A stretch of DNA of 64,000 bases from Candidatus Brocadia sp. (GTDB lineage Bacteria > Planctomycetota > Brocadiia > Brocadiales > Brocadiaceae). A program made the position numbers and the translations under genes. The stretch is taken from NCBI GenBank assembly GCA_021646415.1, contig SOEU01000001.1, positions 124,001-188,000 on the forward strand, read 5' to 3'. Position 1 is the stretch's first letter. Each line of letters opens with the position of its first letter. Below the pieces are notes generated by a model that saw only the letters and a program-made list of their open reading frames with translations, made no database searches and was not told the origin of the DNA. Below, piece by piece: positions 1 to 8,664 of this stretch.

Positions 1-1221
1 CCCAGTGGCGCGGGCCGTGTTTGTTATGGCAACATATAAACCGATGAGCATAATGGCATAAAGCCCGTAATGGATCTTTTTACGATCCCCAACCAGTTTC
101 ATATCCAGCGCTCCATTCACCGGACAAGCATTAACGCAATCGTAGCAGGCTACACATTCATGGGTCAGGACGTGTTTCTTTTTTTCCACAAGGATGTGCA
201 TAGCACATGCCTTCGTGCATTTCCCGCAATCAATACACTTTCCTGTATCGCGAGTAATTCTCATAGGGCTTACGTATCCAATAATACCTAGCAGGGCACC
301 GTATGGACAAAAAAAACGGCACCAAAAATTTTTATTTACCAGCGAAATAATGAGGAATGCCAGGATGACAGACAATGCCATACCAGACATGTTTGTGAAA
401 AATTTCAACATTTTGACATCTGCCACACGGACAAAAGGTACACGGGTATACATGACCTCCAGCTGTGCAATGGGCATTTTGATAATAATGACCTGGATAA
501 AAAAAGCCAGGATTGAATATTTCCAGGCGCGGGCAATAATGTCGTTGACTTTATCAGACCATATCTTTCCGGGGATAACAAATGGCAGTACCATTGCCAG
601 GATATAAGCAGGGGTCAGGTATCTGAAGACAGGCGATTTAAAGCTCTCCATGGTTATGATCTCTAATATCAGCAGGACGATGATGGGAGTAAAAATAAGA
701 CTCAAACCGGCCGTAAATCTGGTTGGGATATTTCGCATTAAGGACGAAACACGTTGTGGGAGTTTCTTTAAAAACCAATCCCCCAGACGCCACTCCCATT
801 CAGAAATGGTGCCAATAGGACAGATCCAACCGCAGAACCCCCTCCTGAAAAATAAGGTCGTCAGGAGTAATGTCCCGAAGATGACGAATCCGGCGGGATG
901 GATAGGGTTAATCGTGCCTGTCCCAAAAAAGTATTTTGTGCCCATGAGGGCGCTGATCGGCAGGAAGGATTCGACCCCAGGCGGCCGCGGCAGATAAAAT
1001 CCCTTTCCGCCAGCCTCACAGTATTTGACAAAGGTATAAAATTGCCAGCCAATAACAAGCACTACGATAAAAAAAGCTATTTGTACAGACCAGCGCAGCT
1101 TCTGAGAATTAAAACCGTTCCGTTTATATTTGCCAGACTTCCTGTTATCCGGTCTTCTTTTCTCAAGATAAAGCCCCTGCGCTGATGCAGGCATTGATTG
1201 CTGTTGTTTAACCTCTTCCAA
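1..1221 (-). CDS. NapH/NosR-type membrane polyferredoxin (4Fe-4S), C-terminus beyond window
   Basis: Translating the minus strand gives an uninterrupted frame of 407 codons that runs off base 1, so the C-terminus is missing. A TTG at 1221 follows a GGGAGG ribosome site by 8 bases; an ATG at 1194 is the alternative. The N-terminus is charged and is followed by a membrane helix near residues 48-66. Next comes the PRPPGVESFLPISALMG stretch and then FCGWICPIGTISEW, both typical of NapH/NosR/YccM-type proteins. More membrane helices follow, then WCRFFCPYGALLG, and then two Cys clusters (CIDCGKC and CVACYDCVNACP) that would bind [4Fe-4S] clusters. The protein is inferred to pass electrons between the quinol pool and a periplasmic reductase or cytochrome. 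The exact partner cannot be told because the downstream genes lie outside the window. Plus-strand frames here are shadows. Confidence 0.88.
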   Translation of the reverse strand, partial: MEEVKQQQSMPASAQGLYLEKRRPDNRKSGKYKRNGFNSQKLRWSVQIAFFIVVLVIGWQFYTFVKYCEAGGKGFYLPRPPGVESFLPISALMGTKYFFGTGTINPIHPAGFVIFGTLLLTTLFFRRGFCGWICPIGTISEWEWRLGDWFLKKLPQRVSSLMRNIPTRFTAGLSLIFTPIIVLLILEIITMESFKSPVFRYLTPAYILAMVLPFVIPGKIWSDKVNDIIARAWKYSILAFFIQVIIIKMPIAQLEVMYTRVPFVRVADVKMLKFFTNMSGMALSVILAFLIISLVNKNFWCRFFCPYGALLGIIGYVSPMRITRDTGKCIDCGKCTKACAMHILVEKKKHVLTHECVACYDCVNACPVNGALDMKLVGDRKKIHYGLYAIMLIGLYVAITNTARATG

Positions 1222-1463
1222 GTAACGAACCTCCCTACTTTATTTGAATTTCAAATTTGTCGAAAAATAAACGCAATATTACTATCCAGTACCAAGTAAC
1301 TCTTTTTGGTCTTCTGTTCCGTTGCAACACGAAAACACTTGATTCACCATAATTTACTGTTTAGAATGCAGTACAGTCTTTTGAAACAATTGTTCTACCT
1401 CTACGGTATAAATAATAATCAAAATCGACCTTTATACGCAAGCAATTTTGGTTCAGATATTTT

Positions 1464-2363
1464 ATGCAATCAGATAAAAAAACCTTTAAGGCAGGTTATG
1501 TAGCCATTGTGGGTAAACCGAATGTGGGGAAATCAACCCTGATCAACGATTTTATGGGATGTAAATTATCCATCGTTACTCCAAAACCCCAGACAACCAG
1601 AAAAAAAATCATGGGCGTATTAACAAGGGAAGAGTATCAGATCGTTTTTTACGATACCCCGGGCATTATGGATCCGAAATATGAATTACAAGAATACATG
1701 GTGAAGACTGCCTACAATACTATAGAAGATGCGGATGTAATATTGCTGATGGCAGAACCTTTTGAGCCTCCTGACAACGTGGACAAGGCAATATTTGAAA
1801 AGTTATCGCGTTTTAATATACCGGTAATTTTAGCCATTAACAAGATAGATTTGGTGGAAAAAGACAGTCTAATACCGATTATTTCCGCGTATAATACTCA
1901 GTTCAAATTTGCCGAGATTGTCCCGATCTCAGCCTTAAAAGGAATGAATCTTGACCTGATACTAACACTCATTGTGAAATACTTGCCAGAAGGAGAACCT
2001 TTCTACCCCGAAGACTACATGACCGACTACAACGAAAGATTCCTCGCTGCTGAAATAATCCGGGAGAAGGTATTCGAGTTTTACGGGGAGGAAATCCCCT
2101 ATTCCACCACGGTCGAGATCGAAGAATTTAAAGAACGGGAGGCAGGGAAGGATTATATTAAAGCCATTATTTACGTAGAACGTGATTCCCAAAAGGGTAT
2201 TATTATTGGTAAAGATGGCAAAGCCATCAAGCGGGTTGGCCTCATTGCAAGGGAAGAGATTGAAAAACAGATAGGCCGAAAGGTATACCTGGAACTTTGG
2301 GTAAAGGTTATGGAGAAATGGCGGAAGGACAAGAGCAAGCTTTATAAATTGGGTTACAAGTAA
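1464..2363 (+). CDS. era: GTPase Era
   Basis: The 299-residue protein has the usual length of Era. The N-terminal GTPase domain shows G1 GKPNVGKST (about 17-25), a G2 threonine in PKPQTTRKK, G3 DTPG and G4 NKID. The C-terminal KH domain carries IIGKDGKAIKRVG (about 250-262). Era binds the 3' end of 16S rRNA and helps 30S subunit maturation at the membrane. It lies divergently from the polyferredoxin gene, with about 240 bases between them that must hold both promoters. No strong Shine-Dalgarno precedes the ATG; a start slightly downstream is possible but would cut into the G domain. Confidence 0.96.
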   Translation: MQSDKKTFKAGYVAIVGKPNVGKSTLINDFMGCKLSIVTPKPQTTRKKIMGVLTREEYQIVFYDTPGIMDPKYELQEYMVKTAYNTIEDADVILLMAEPFEPPDNVDKAIFEKLSRFNIPVILAINKIDLVEKDSLIPIISAYNTQFKFAEIVPISALKGMNLDLILTLIVKYLPEGEPFYPEDYMTDYNERFLAAEIIREKVFEFYGEEIPYSTTVEIEEFKEREAGKDYIKAIIYVERDSQKGIIIGKDGKAIKRVGLIAREEIEKQIGRKVYLELWVKVMEKWRKDKSKLYKLGYK

Positions 2364-2487
2364 CGAGGTTTGAAGGAATTTTATTATAAATGATATATCC
2401 ACTTGATATACTGAAGACATAGTACATAAAAAGAGAGACGAAATAAACGCTTTAGGCCCTTATCATAGAGTAAAAGAGGATGTGTGA

Positions 2488-2798
2488 ATGGAAAAAGAAA
2501 GAATAACAATAGATATCCCTGCCGAAATCTTACCTATAGTGGCAAAAAAAGAAAAGATATACCATCAAAGATTTTTGAATACTTAGTACTCGAACTTTAC
2601 CGAATAGGAGAGATATCCAGCGGCAAGGCGGCACAGTTCCTCGAAATGGAACGTTTCGAATTTATAAAATTTGCTTCGCGAATGGGTATCCCATTTATTG
2701 ATATGGATAAGGAAGAACTTTTAGACGATTATAAATATGCTAGCAGGGCTATAAAAAGTAAGATGATAATCGTTTCAAATGGAAAACCCAAATTATAA
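2488..2798 (+). pseudogene. UPF0175 family antitoxin-like gene split by a -1 frameshift in an A7 run
   Basis: An ATG at 2488, placed 7 bases after AGAGGA, opens a frame MEKERITIDIPAEILPIVAKK that looks like a UPF0175 N-terminus and stops soon after. The rest of the family signature (IFEYLVLELYRIGEISSGKA and then MGIPFIDM) continues to 2798 in the -1 frame. The two frames join at a run of seven A (2554-2560): with eight A the whole protein would be one frame of about 104 residues. It is therefore a decayed gene, a sequencing error, or a gene read by slippage on the A run. UPF0175 proteins are usually antitoxins for DUF3368 or PIN toxins; no toxin follows directly here. Confidence 0.75.
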
Positions 2799-2883
2799 TA
2801 TGTTCATGCATAGGAATTTTTCATTCTATGTAAGCTGGTTCATGGGTGGCATGGACAAACTCTGTTTGTCCGTGCTGTCGTAA

Positions 2884-2943
2884 CTCCATGATCAGGAGTA
2901 AGGACATAAAAACCGGAAATTATTCAGAAAATTCCTTATTTGA
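2884..2943 (+). pseudogene. vsr 5'-end fragment, copy A
   Basis: This stretch closely matches the 5' coding part of the intact vsr gene (around 5640-5700): the ATGATCAGGAG...AAGGACA...GGAAATTATT...CAGAAAATTCCTT pattern is kept, with small deletions. It ends about 10 bases before the Nudix gene. It has no coding capacity of its own and is one of three such fragments. Confidence 0.7.
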
Positions 2944-2952
2944 ATTTCTTTC

Positions 2953-3357
2953 ATGAAACATATTCAGGTCGCTTGTGCAATTATTGAGAAGGAAGGGAAA
3001 GTTCTTTCCACACAGCGGAGCAAGGCTATGAGTTTGCCGCTAAAATGGGAATTCCCTGGCGGCAAGATTAATAACGGAGAAGGCCTTACAGAATGTCTCA
3101 AACGCGAATTGCTGGAAGAATTAGGCATAGAGGCCGCTATAGACCATCCCCTTCCACCGGTAACCCATAACTACCAAACAGTTTCAGTCACGCTCCATCC
3201 CTTTGTCTGCAGAATAGTCTCAGGTGAAATCACGCTCCATGAACATGTGGCACTTGCCTGGTTAACTCCCCGGGAACTTCATACACTCGACTGGGCAGAA
3301 GCAGACGTGCCAGTGATACAGTTATACCGGGAATTTCTCAAGACTCATCAGGGATGA
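2953..3357 (+). CDS. Nudix hydrolase, MutT/NudG-like (8-oxo-dGTP or CTP pyrophosphohydrolase)
   Basis: The 134-residue protein has a complete Nudix box: G(GKINNGEGLTECLK)RELLEELG at about residues 36-58, matching GX5EX7REUXEEXGU. The start KHIQVACAIIEKEGKVLSTQRS and the short length resemble MutT and NudG, which remove oxidised or modified nucleotides such as 8-oxo-dGTP. The exact substrate cannot be read from sequence. No clear ribosome site is seen: the vsr fragment A ends right before the start codon. It sits inside a series of small accessory genes, so it may have been acquired with them. Confidence 0.9.
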   Translation: MKHIQVACAIIEKEGKVLSTQRSKAMSLPLKWEFPGGKINNGEGLTECLKRELLEELGIEAAIDHPLPPVTHNYQTVSVTLHPFVCRIVSGEITLHEHVALAWLTPRELHTLDWAEADVPVIQLYREFLKTHQG

Positions 3358-3453
3358 CGCGGTTAATGCACAATGTCTCTGAAGGACGCACGGATAAAAG
3401 CCAAAAAGATACGCGCAAGTTTTGGGAAAAAGATATTTTTCAGACTGCGCCGC

Positions 3454-3550
3454 AGAGAAGTTATAATATGTCAATGATCAGAAGCAAGGACACAAAGCCG
3501 GAAATCATGGGCAGAAAATTCCTCTTTGGCAATGGATTCAATAAACTCCA
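3454..3550 (+). pseudogene. vsr 5'-end fragment, copy B
   Basis: In one frame it encodes RSYNMSMIRSKDTKPEI followed by GRKFLFGNGF, nearly identical to residues 11-36 of the intact Vsr at 5599. An upstream extension in the same frame (from about 3354) resembles a variant Vsr N-terminus. Homology stops where the PIN gene starts at 3550. The fragment lacks all catalytic parts of Vsr. Confidence 0.78.
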
Positions 3551-3993
3551 TGACTAAAATTTATCTCGATACTAATATTTATAATCGGCCATTTGATGAT
3601 CAGGCACAGGTTAGAATACGGCTTGAAACGATAGCCATCTTCTCTATTTTACAGAGAATAAAAGAAGAAGAATTTTCTCTTTTGTGGTCTTTTATGATTG
3701 ACTATGAAAACAGCCTGAATCCCTATAATGACGTGAGACAAGAAATAGAAATGGCATTTGCTCTCGCAAATGAGACGATAGTTCCTAACGATTTCATTGT
3801 TGCTAAGGCAAGGGAATTTGAAGCTCTTGGTATAAGACCAAGAGACGCTCTTCATCTTGCTTGTGCTTTAAAAGGAGAGGCTGAATATTTTTTAACGTGT
3901 GATAACAAACTGATAAAGAAAGCATTGGAATTGAAAATAAACATTAAGATAATGAATCCTTTAAAATTTATTGAAGAGTGGGAGGTGAGTTAA
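3550..3993 (+). CDS. PIN-domain toxin-like ribonuclease (VapC-like)
   Basis: Beginning at the ATG at 3550, the 147-residue protein reads MTKIYLDTNIYNRPFDD, the typical first strand and catalytic Asp of PIN nucleases. Further acidic sites are in DYENSLNP, PRDALHLACAL and FLTCDNKLIKKA. PIN proteins of this size are usually RNA-cleaving toxins. An in-frame ATG at 3526 would add eight residues that belong to the vsr fragment, so 3550 is preferred. The next gene (3995) starts one base after this stop codon and probably encodes the antitoxin, giving a toxin-first order. Confidence 0.85.
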   Translation: MTKIYLDTNIYNRPFDDQAQVRIRLETIAIFSILQRIKEEEFSLLWSFMIDYENSLNPYNDVRQEIEMAFALANETIVPNDFIVAKAREFEALGIRPRDALHLACALKGEAEYFLTCDNKLIKKALELKINIKIMNPLKFIEEWEVS

Positions 3994-3994
3994 A

Positions 3995-4213
3995 ATGACT
4001 GAAATGACAAGTGATTTTGAAGTAAGAAAGAAAGGACTGAGCGTTCTGTTTGAAAACCTGGGCGAAGTTGATGCTATGAGATTTCTATCCCAAATTACCT
4101 ATGAAAAGAGAGATTCCGTGAAACTTCAGGAAGAACTATTTGAAGGGATGACTGTAGATGAAATTTACAAGAAGGCAGAAGAATATTTTGAAAAGAAACA
4201 GCAAAAAGGGTAA
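3995..4213 (+). CDS. Small putative antitoxin partner of the PIN protein
   Basis: The 72-residue protein is preceded by GGAGGTGAG, overlapping the end of the PIN gene, so the two are translated from one message. It has the look of a widespread uncharacterised family: a KGLSVLFENLGEVDAMRFL helix pair and then ELFEGMTVDEIYKKAEEYFEK. It is strongly charged and mostly helical. Its place beside a PIN gene suggests an antitoxin, but no known DNA-binding fold is evident and this role is inferred from position only. Confidence 0.7.
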   Translation: MTEMTSDFEVRKKGLSVLFENLGEVDAMRFLSQITYEKRDSVKLQEELFEGMTVDEIYKKAEEYFEKKQQKG

Positions 4214-4262
4214 AAGGGAAAACAGGTTGTTTCGTAATTTCTCGGAAAGGCAATAATATTTC

Positions 4263-4356
4263 ATGACAGACGTTCGCAACAGGAAAACCAGAAGTTATAA
4301 TATGCCCATGATCAGGCGCAAGGACACAAAACCGAAATCATCGTCTGAAAATTCCT
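4263..4356 (+). pseudogene. vsr 5'-end fragment, copy C
   Basis: Starting at an ATG equivalent to the vsr start, it reads MTDVRNRKTRSYNMPMIRRK and then DTKP, against MVDVHNKKTRSYNMSMIRSK in intact Vsr. A one-base loss after the DTKP codons shifts the frame, and homology ends near 4356. It lies 46 bases before the next small gene. Confidence 0.78.
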
Positions 4357-4402
4357 AAGTCCTTTGATGCCTTTCATAAGGCAAAAGAGGAGGTGATACA
4401 TA

Positions 4403-4624
4403 ATGTTGAAAATAGTTGATGAAGTACCATTTTTTCAAGACGAAAAAACAAAGGAGAAATTTCTCCTGACTTTAGGCGCCCTGAGCGCACGTCTGATAAG
4501 TTTGAGAAAGGCGGCAGAAATTATGGAATTAGAAGAAGCAACCTTACTTGAAATTATGGAAATGCTCGGTTTTGAATTTTCATACTTAGAGGAAAAGGAT
4601 ATAGAGGTAGAAAGGAACGGCTAG
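4403..4624 (+). CDS. UPF0175-like small protein, putative antitoxin
   Basis: The 73-residue protein follows a strong AGGAGGTGA ribosome site. LRKAAEIMELEEATLLEIMEM followed by LGFEFSYLEEKDIE matches the helix-turn-helix-like core of UPF0175 antitoxins, where the first helix pair is followed by a short 'GIP..D' strand. It is one of three UPF0175-type genes within 2.5 kb (2488, 4403, 4693). No toxin gene directly follows; the next gene is another UPF0175 member, so it may be an orphan left after loss of its partner. Confidence 0.68.
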   Translation: MLKIVDEVPFFQDEKTKEKFLLTLGALSARLISLRKAAEIMELEEATLLEIMEMLGFEFSYLEEKDIEVERNG

Positions 4625-4692
4625 ATTAGAAGGAGGTAGTTAAAAAGATATAAAACAGTCGTCATGTCTATGTGTTAAAAGGGGGTGAATAA

Positions 4693-4947
4693 ATGTCAAT
4701 AGTGTTAAAACTTGATATACCAGAAGGGGCATTTTCGGCACTCCGAAAGGAGCCTTCTGAGTTTGCCAGAGAATTAAGACTCGCGGCAGCAGTTAAATGG
4801 TATGAAATGGGAATAATATCGCAGGAAAAGGCATCGGAAATAGCGGGTCTCACGCGCGCTGAATTTATATTTTCGTTGGGGAAATTTGGTGTTTCGCCGT
4901 TTCAGTACACCGTTGAAGAAATAAAAAAAGAGATATCCGATGAATAA
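4693..4947 (+). CDS. UPF0175 family antitoxin
   Basis: The 84-residue protein follows AAGGGGGTGA. It shows the family layout: a short N-terminal strand (VLKLDIPEGAF), then ELRLAAAVKWYEMGIISQEK and ASEIAGLTRAEFIFSLGKFG. Its 3' end overlaps the DUF3368 gene by 8 bases, so the pair is co-translated. UPF0175 proteins are usually the antitoxin of DUF3368/PIN-like toxins, and this pair is complete. Confidence 0.85.
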   Translation: MSIVLKLDIPEGAFSALRKEPSEFARELRLAAAVKWYEMGIISQEKASEIAGLTRAEFIFSLGKFGVSPFQYTVEEIKKEISDE

Positions 4948-5452
4948 ACGATGGGTTTCTAATACATCACCATTAATCTTATTGAATAAGATAGGATATC
5001 TGCATCTTCTAACAGAATTGTGTGCAGAACTTATAATTCCCAAGGGTGTAATAGACGAACTGTTTTTTCATAAAGAAGAACAATCAAGGTGGGAACTTCT
5101 TCTTTCCTCTAAAAAAGTTATAACTTTAAAAGCCCCACTTCAAATACCTCCGGATGTCGCAGGATGGGATTTAGGAAAAGGAGAATCCGAGGTTGTTACC
5201 TTTGCGGTAGAACAGCCTGGTTGTAGCGTTATTCTGGACGATTTACAGGCAAGGAAATGCGCACGCACTTTTAATGTATCCGTAATGGGAACAGTGGGAA
5301 TTATTCTGTTTGCCAAAAAGAAAAGGTATATTGCAGAAGCAAGTCCTCTCATTAAGTTGTTAATAGAATCAGGTCTGAGATTTGATATAAATTGGATAAC
5401 AAAGGCATTAGAACTTGTTCATGAAAGATTTGAAATCACAAAGACTGAATGA
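4940..5452 (+). CDS. DUF3368 PIN-like toxin
   Basis: The 170-residue protein begins WVSNTSPLILLNKIGYLHLL and continues with IPKGVIDEL, DLGKGESEVVTFA and VILDDLQARKCARTFNVSVM plus GTVGIIL, the standard order of motifs in DUF3368 proteins, a PIN-like nuclease family. The acidic residues in GKGESE and LDD would be the metal site. It is translationally coupled to the UPF0175 gene (overlap 4940-4947) and forms a type II toxin-antitoxin module with it. Confidence 0.87.
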   Translation: MNKRWVSNTSPLILLNKIGYLHLLTELCAELIIPKGVIDELFFHKEEQSRWELLLSSKKVITLKAPLQIPPDVAGWDLGKGESEVVTFAVEQPGCSVILDDLQARKCARTFNVSVMGTVGIILFAKKKRYIAEASPLIKLLIESGLRFDINWITKALELVHERFEITKTE

Positions 5453-5598
5453 AATACTCAAAAATTACTTTAGAAATCTCTCTATTTGCAAGTGATTAAC
5501 TTTCAAAATTTTTCTTCGTGAACTTCTCGTGGTCTTCATGGTTAAAATCCTTTTGGTTGTGGGAATAAAGATAATGCTTATTAGAAAAAGTAGAATTT

Positions 5599-6024
5599 AT
5601 GGTAGATGTTCATAATAAAAAAACCAGAAGTTATAATATGTCCATGATCAGGAGCAAGGACACAAAGCCGGAAATTATTGTCAGAAAATTCCTTTTTGGA
5701 AACGGTTTCAGATATAAACTTTACGATAAAACATTACCCGGCAAGCCAGACCTTGTTTTCCCGAAATATAAAACGGTTATATTTGTTCATGGTTGCTTCT
5801 GGCATGGACATGAAGGCTGTAAATATTTTGTAGTACCCAAAACCCGAACGAAATGGTGGCTGAGTAAAATTAACCGGAATAAACAGCTTGATACCGAAAA
5901 CTCCGGCAAATTAAAAAAGCTGGGCTGGAAAATTTTAACTGTGTTTGAGTGCAAATTGAAACCCGGTAGCATGGAAAAAACCCTGAATCAATTAGCAATG
6001 AGATTAACAAATGAGATTTATTGA
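5599..6024 (+). CDS. vsr: Very-short-patch-repair endonuclease Vsr
   Basis: The 141-residue protein has the normal Vsr length. It shows YNMSMIRSKDTKPE, then KPDLVFPKYKTVIFVHGCFW and HGHEGCKYF (metal and zinc ligands, catalytic Asp) and KTRTKWWLSKI. Vsr nicks DNA at T:G mismatches made by deamination of 5-methylcytosine. It overlaps the methyltransferase gene by 14 bases, the usual vsr-dcm arrangement, so it very likely protects the methylated sites of that enzyme. Three broken copies of its 5' end lie upstream (2884, 3454, 4263). Confidence 0.93.
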   Translation: MVDVHNKKTRSYNMSMIRSKDTKPEIIVRKFLFGNGFRYKLYDKTLPGKPDLVFPKYKTVIFVHGCFWHGHEGCKYFVVPKTRTKWWLSKINRNKQLDTENSGKLKKLGWKILTVFECKLKPGSMEKTLNQLAMRLTNEIY

Positions 6025-7258
6025 CTTATTTGCAGGTGCAGGCGGTTTCGCAGAAGGTTTTAAAAGGGCCGGTTTTGAACCAGTTGCACTAGTTGAGTCA
6101 GATCCCGCTGCGTGTTTTACTCTAAAGACACGTCTTTCCTATTATTACCTTGCAGAGAATAATAAGTCAGATATCTACATCAAATATCTCAAAGGGGAAA
6201 TAAACAGAAATCAGCTTTACTCGTTCATACCTTCTCATATTATAGAATCTGTAATTAATATGTCCATCGGTGATGAGAACAACTCTAAGATTTTCCAGAT
6301 AATAGAAAGATTAAATGGTAAAAAAGATATTGATGTTATAGTGGGCGGTCCTCCGTGCCAGGCATATTCCTTGGTTGGCCGGGCGCGTGACAAAAATGGA
6401 ATGCAGGGGGATCCGAGAAATTATCTATACGTTCAGTATGGAAGATTTCTTAAGAAGTACAATCCAAAAATGTTTGTTTTTGAAAATGTGATCGGAATAC
6501 TGTCAGCAGAAAAAGGAAAGTATTTCAAGAATATCCGGTCATATTTTAGACGTCTTGGATATGTTGTAGAACCACTCAAAGTAAACGCGAATGACTTCGG
6601 AGTACTTCAGAATAGGAGGAGAGTAATAATCGTAGGATGGAAGAAAGACTCGAATCCTTCTATTGGCAATTTGGCTGATCAATGCATCTTCAAATATAAA
6701 AAAGTGGGATCAATTTTTAAAGATCTTCCAAAATTAAATGCAGGCGGAGGCATAGACAAATATCTTACCTACACCGCAGAAATTAACGATTATCTGTATT
6801 TCGCGAAAATAAGAAATGGTATTGATATCTTGACTCAGCATGTCACAAGACCACACACAGAACAGGATAAGGAAATTTACAGAATTGCCGCTGAGAAATG
6901 GAAAATAAGCGAGGAAAGACTTGACTATAATGATCTTCCGGAGAGGCTTAAGACCCACAAAAACAGGGATGCTTTCCTAGACAGATTTAAGATTGTAGCT
7001 GATAATATATCGTATTCACAAACAGTTGTTGCACATATTGCTAAAGATGGACATTATTACATTCATCCAGACATAGAGCAGAATCGTTCAATCTCAGTTC
7101 GGGAAGCAGCCAGGCTTCAGTCATTTCCTGATGATTATTATTTTGAAGGAATAAAAGAAGGACGAAACAGAACGGCTGCATTTAAACAAATTGGGAATGC
7201 AGTGCCGCCCCTTATGGTAGAAAAAATTGCAAGGAAACTTGTTGAATATTTCAAATAA
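6011..7258 (+). CDS. DNA (cytosine-5) methyltransferase
   Basis: The 415-residue protein has the C5-methyltransferase motifs in order: I FIDLFAGAGGFAEGF (about 3-17), IV GGPPCQAYS with the catalytic Cys (about 112-120), VI FENVIGI, VIII QNRRRVIIVGW, and X KQIGNAVPPLMVEKIA near the end. The target-recognition stretch lies between motifs VIII and X; its specificity cannot be read. It overlaps vsr and is followed 24 bases later by the MORC-like ATPase gene. It is the modification enzyme of this restriction system by position. Confidence 0.93.
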   Translation: MRFIDLFAGAGGFAEGFKRAGFEPVALVESDPAACFTLKTRLSYYYLAENNKSDIYIKYLKGEINRNQLYSFIPSHIIESVINMSIGDENNSKIFQIIERLNGKKDIDVIVGGPPCQAYSLVGRARDKNGMQGDPRNYLYVQYGRFLKKYNPKMFVFENVIGILSAEKGKYFKNIRSYFRRLGYVVEPLKVNANDFGVLQNRRRVIIVGWKKDSNPSIGNLADQCIFKYKKVGSIFKDLPKLNAGGGIDKYLTYTAEINDYLYFAKIRNGIDILTQHVTRPHTEQDKEIYRIAAEKWKISEERLDYNDLPERLKTHKNRDAFLDRFKIVADNISYSQTVVAHIAKDGHYYIHPDIEQNRSISVREAARLQSFPDDYYFEGIKEGRNRTAAFKQIGNAVPPLMVEKIARKLVEYFK

Positions 7259-7281
7259 TAATTTGTTAAGGAGAGAATAAC

Positions 7282-8664
7282 ATGCCATATCATACCGAAG
7301 GGAACGAAGTTATTCCATCCGCACGACGTCTTATAAAGTCACTTCGCGATATGGGTTATGACTTCGCGTCTGCCGTTGCTGACCTTGTTGATAACTCAAT
7401 AGAAGCCGGTGCCACGCTTGTTGCAATAGATGTGGAGTTTGACGGCGATGATTCATGGGTTCGGATCGCTGATAATGGCAAGGGAATGACACCTTCTGAG
7501 CTGAGAGAAGCTATGAGATACGGAGCCGAGCGTGAATATGAAAAAGAAGACTTGGGCAAATTTGGTCTGGGATTAAAGACGGCATCATTAAGCCAGTGCC
7601 AGAGGCTTTCCGTAGCGAGCAGGATCAATCCCGCGAGGGCAGACATTACGGCGTACTGCTGGGATATGGCACATATTGATAAAACAAATCGCTGGGAGAT
7701 TCTTCCGCTTGATCGGAACGGACTCGGCCCCGCGATTCGTGAACCACTCAAGGAAACTACTGGAACAGTTGTTCTCTGGCAGAGACTTGACCGGATTCTT
7801 GGCTACAAACATCCTTACGGGGAAATGGCCAGGAGGAGGCTTTCTGCTTTGTGCAGAGACGTGGAGGATCACTTGGCAATGGTATTCCACCGTTTCCTGT
7901 CCGGTAAGATGCCCCGAAGGAAATTCAAGATTCTGCTGAACGGTAATCCCGTAAAGCCGTGGGACCCGTTTGCACGCTGGGAAAAGAAAACAAAGTCTCT
8001 GACTCCGGTTACCCTCAAAATTGAGCATGAGGGAGTATCAGGAGAAGTTAAGCTGGAACCGTTTGTTTTACCTCACCAGAATGATTTCAGTTCTCAGGAT
8101 GCCTTCAAACAGGCCAGTGGTCCGGCAAACTGGAACCAGCAGCAAGGGTTTTACATCTATCGTGCTGGCCGTCTTATCCAGAGTGGAGGGTGGTGCAGAC
8201 TTCGTACCATCGATGAGCATACCAAACTCGCCAGAATCGCCCTCAGTTTTTCTCCGGCGCTGGATGAAGCATTCAAGATCAACGTCGCTAAGATGCGCGT
8301 CCAGTTACCTTTACAGATTCGGGAGCAGATAGAACAGGCAATCAGACAGGTTGTCAAGATGGCAAGGGACGCATATGACCGCCCCTCCTCCCGTCCCCCT
8401 GCAACATCTGTGAACAGACCGTCCACGACTCCTGCAGTGCCGATTACTTCACCTCTGGAAGACTTAACAGAGACCGGACTGTCAATAAAACCCTCTGCCG
8501 GCACTGTCGAGGAGAATTCCTCCCCTTCAGAGGCACAACAGCTTTGGACAATTGATGAACTTCATTCACGCCTCAGGGATATGGCAGAGCCCGAAGAAAG
8601 GCCGATTATTGACAGGGTGTTTAACCGTTTTCTCACGCGCCTTAATAGAGAAGGAGATAGTTAA
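7282..8664 (+). CDS. GHKL (HSP90/MutL/MORC-like) ATPase of a restriction system
   Basis: The 460-residue protein carries the GHKL ATP-binding fold: N-box ASAVADLVDNSIEA (about 29-42), G1 DNGKGM (about 65-70) and G2 DLGKFGLGLKTAS (about 91-103). After the ATPase and transducer domain comes a low-complexity Pro/Ser/Thr-rich linker (about 375-410) and a short helical C-terminus. This matches the MORC-like ATPases found with Z1 and DUF4420 proteins in restriction-modification loci. It probably acts as an ATP-driven DNA clamp. Its stop overlaps the start of the Z1 gene by one base (TAATG). Confidence 0.88.
   Translation: MPYHTEGNEVIPSARRLIKSLRDMGYDFASAVADLVDNSIEAGATLVAIDVEFDGDDSWVRIADNGKGMTPSELREAMRYGAEREYEKEDLGKFGLGLKTASLSQCQRLSVASRINPARADITAYCWDMAHIDKTNRWEILPLDRNGLGPAIREPLKETTGTVVLWQRLDRILGYKHPYGEMARRRLSALCRDVEDHLAMVFHRFLSGKMPRRKFKILLNGNPVKPWDPFARWEKKTKSLTPVTLKIEHEGVSGEVKLEPFVLPHQNDFSSQDAFKQASGPANWNQQQGFYIYRAGRLIQSGGWCRLRTIDEHTKLARIALSFSPALDEAFKINVAKMRVQLPLQIREQIEQAIRQVVKMARDAYDRPSSRPPATSVNRPSTTPAVPITSPLEDLTETGLSIKPSAGTVEENSSPSEAQQLWTIDELHSRLRDMAEPEERPIIDRVFNRFLTRLNREGDS

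Noticed and set aside
898-1185. Plus-strand frames over the first 1.2 kb
   Set aside because: The minus strand has one long frame with clear ferredoxin and NapH motifs across the same bases.
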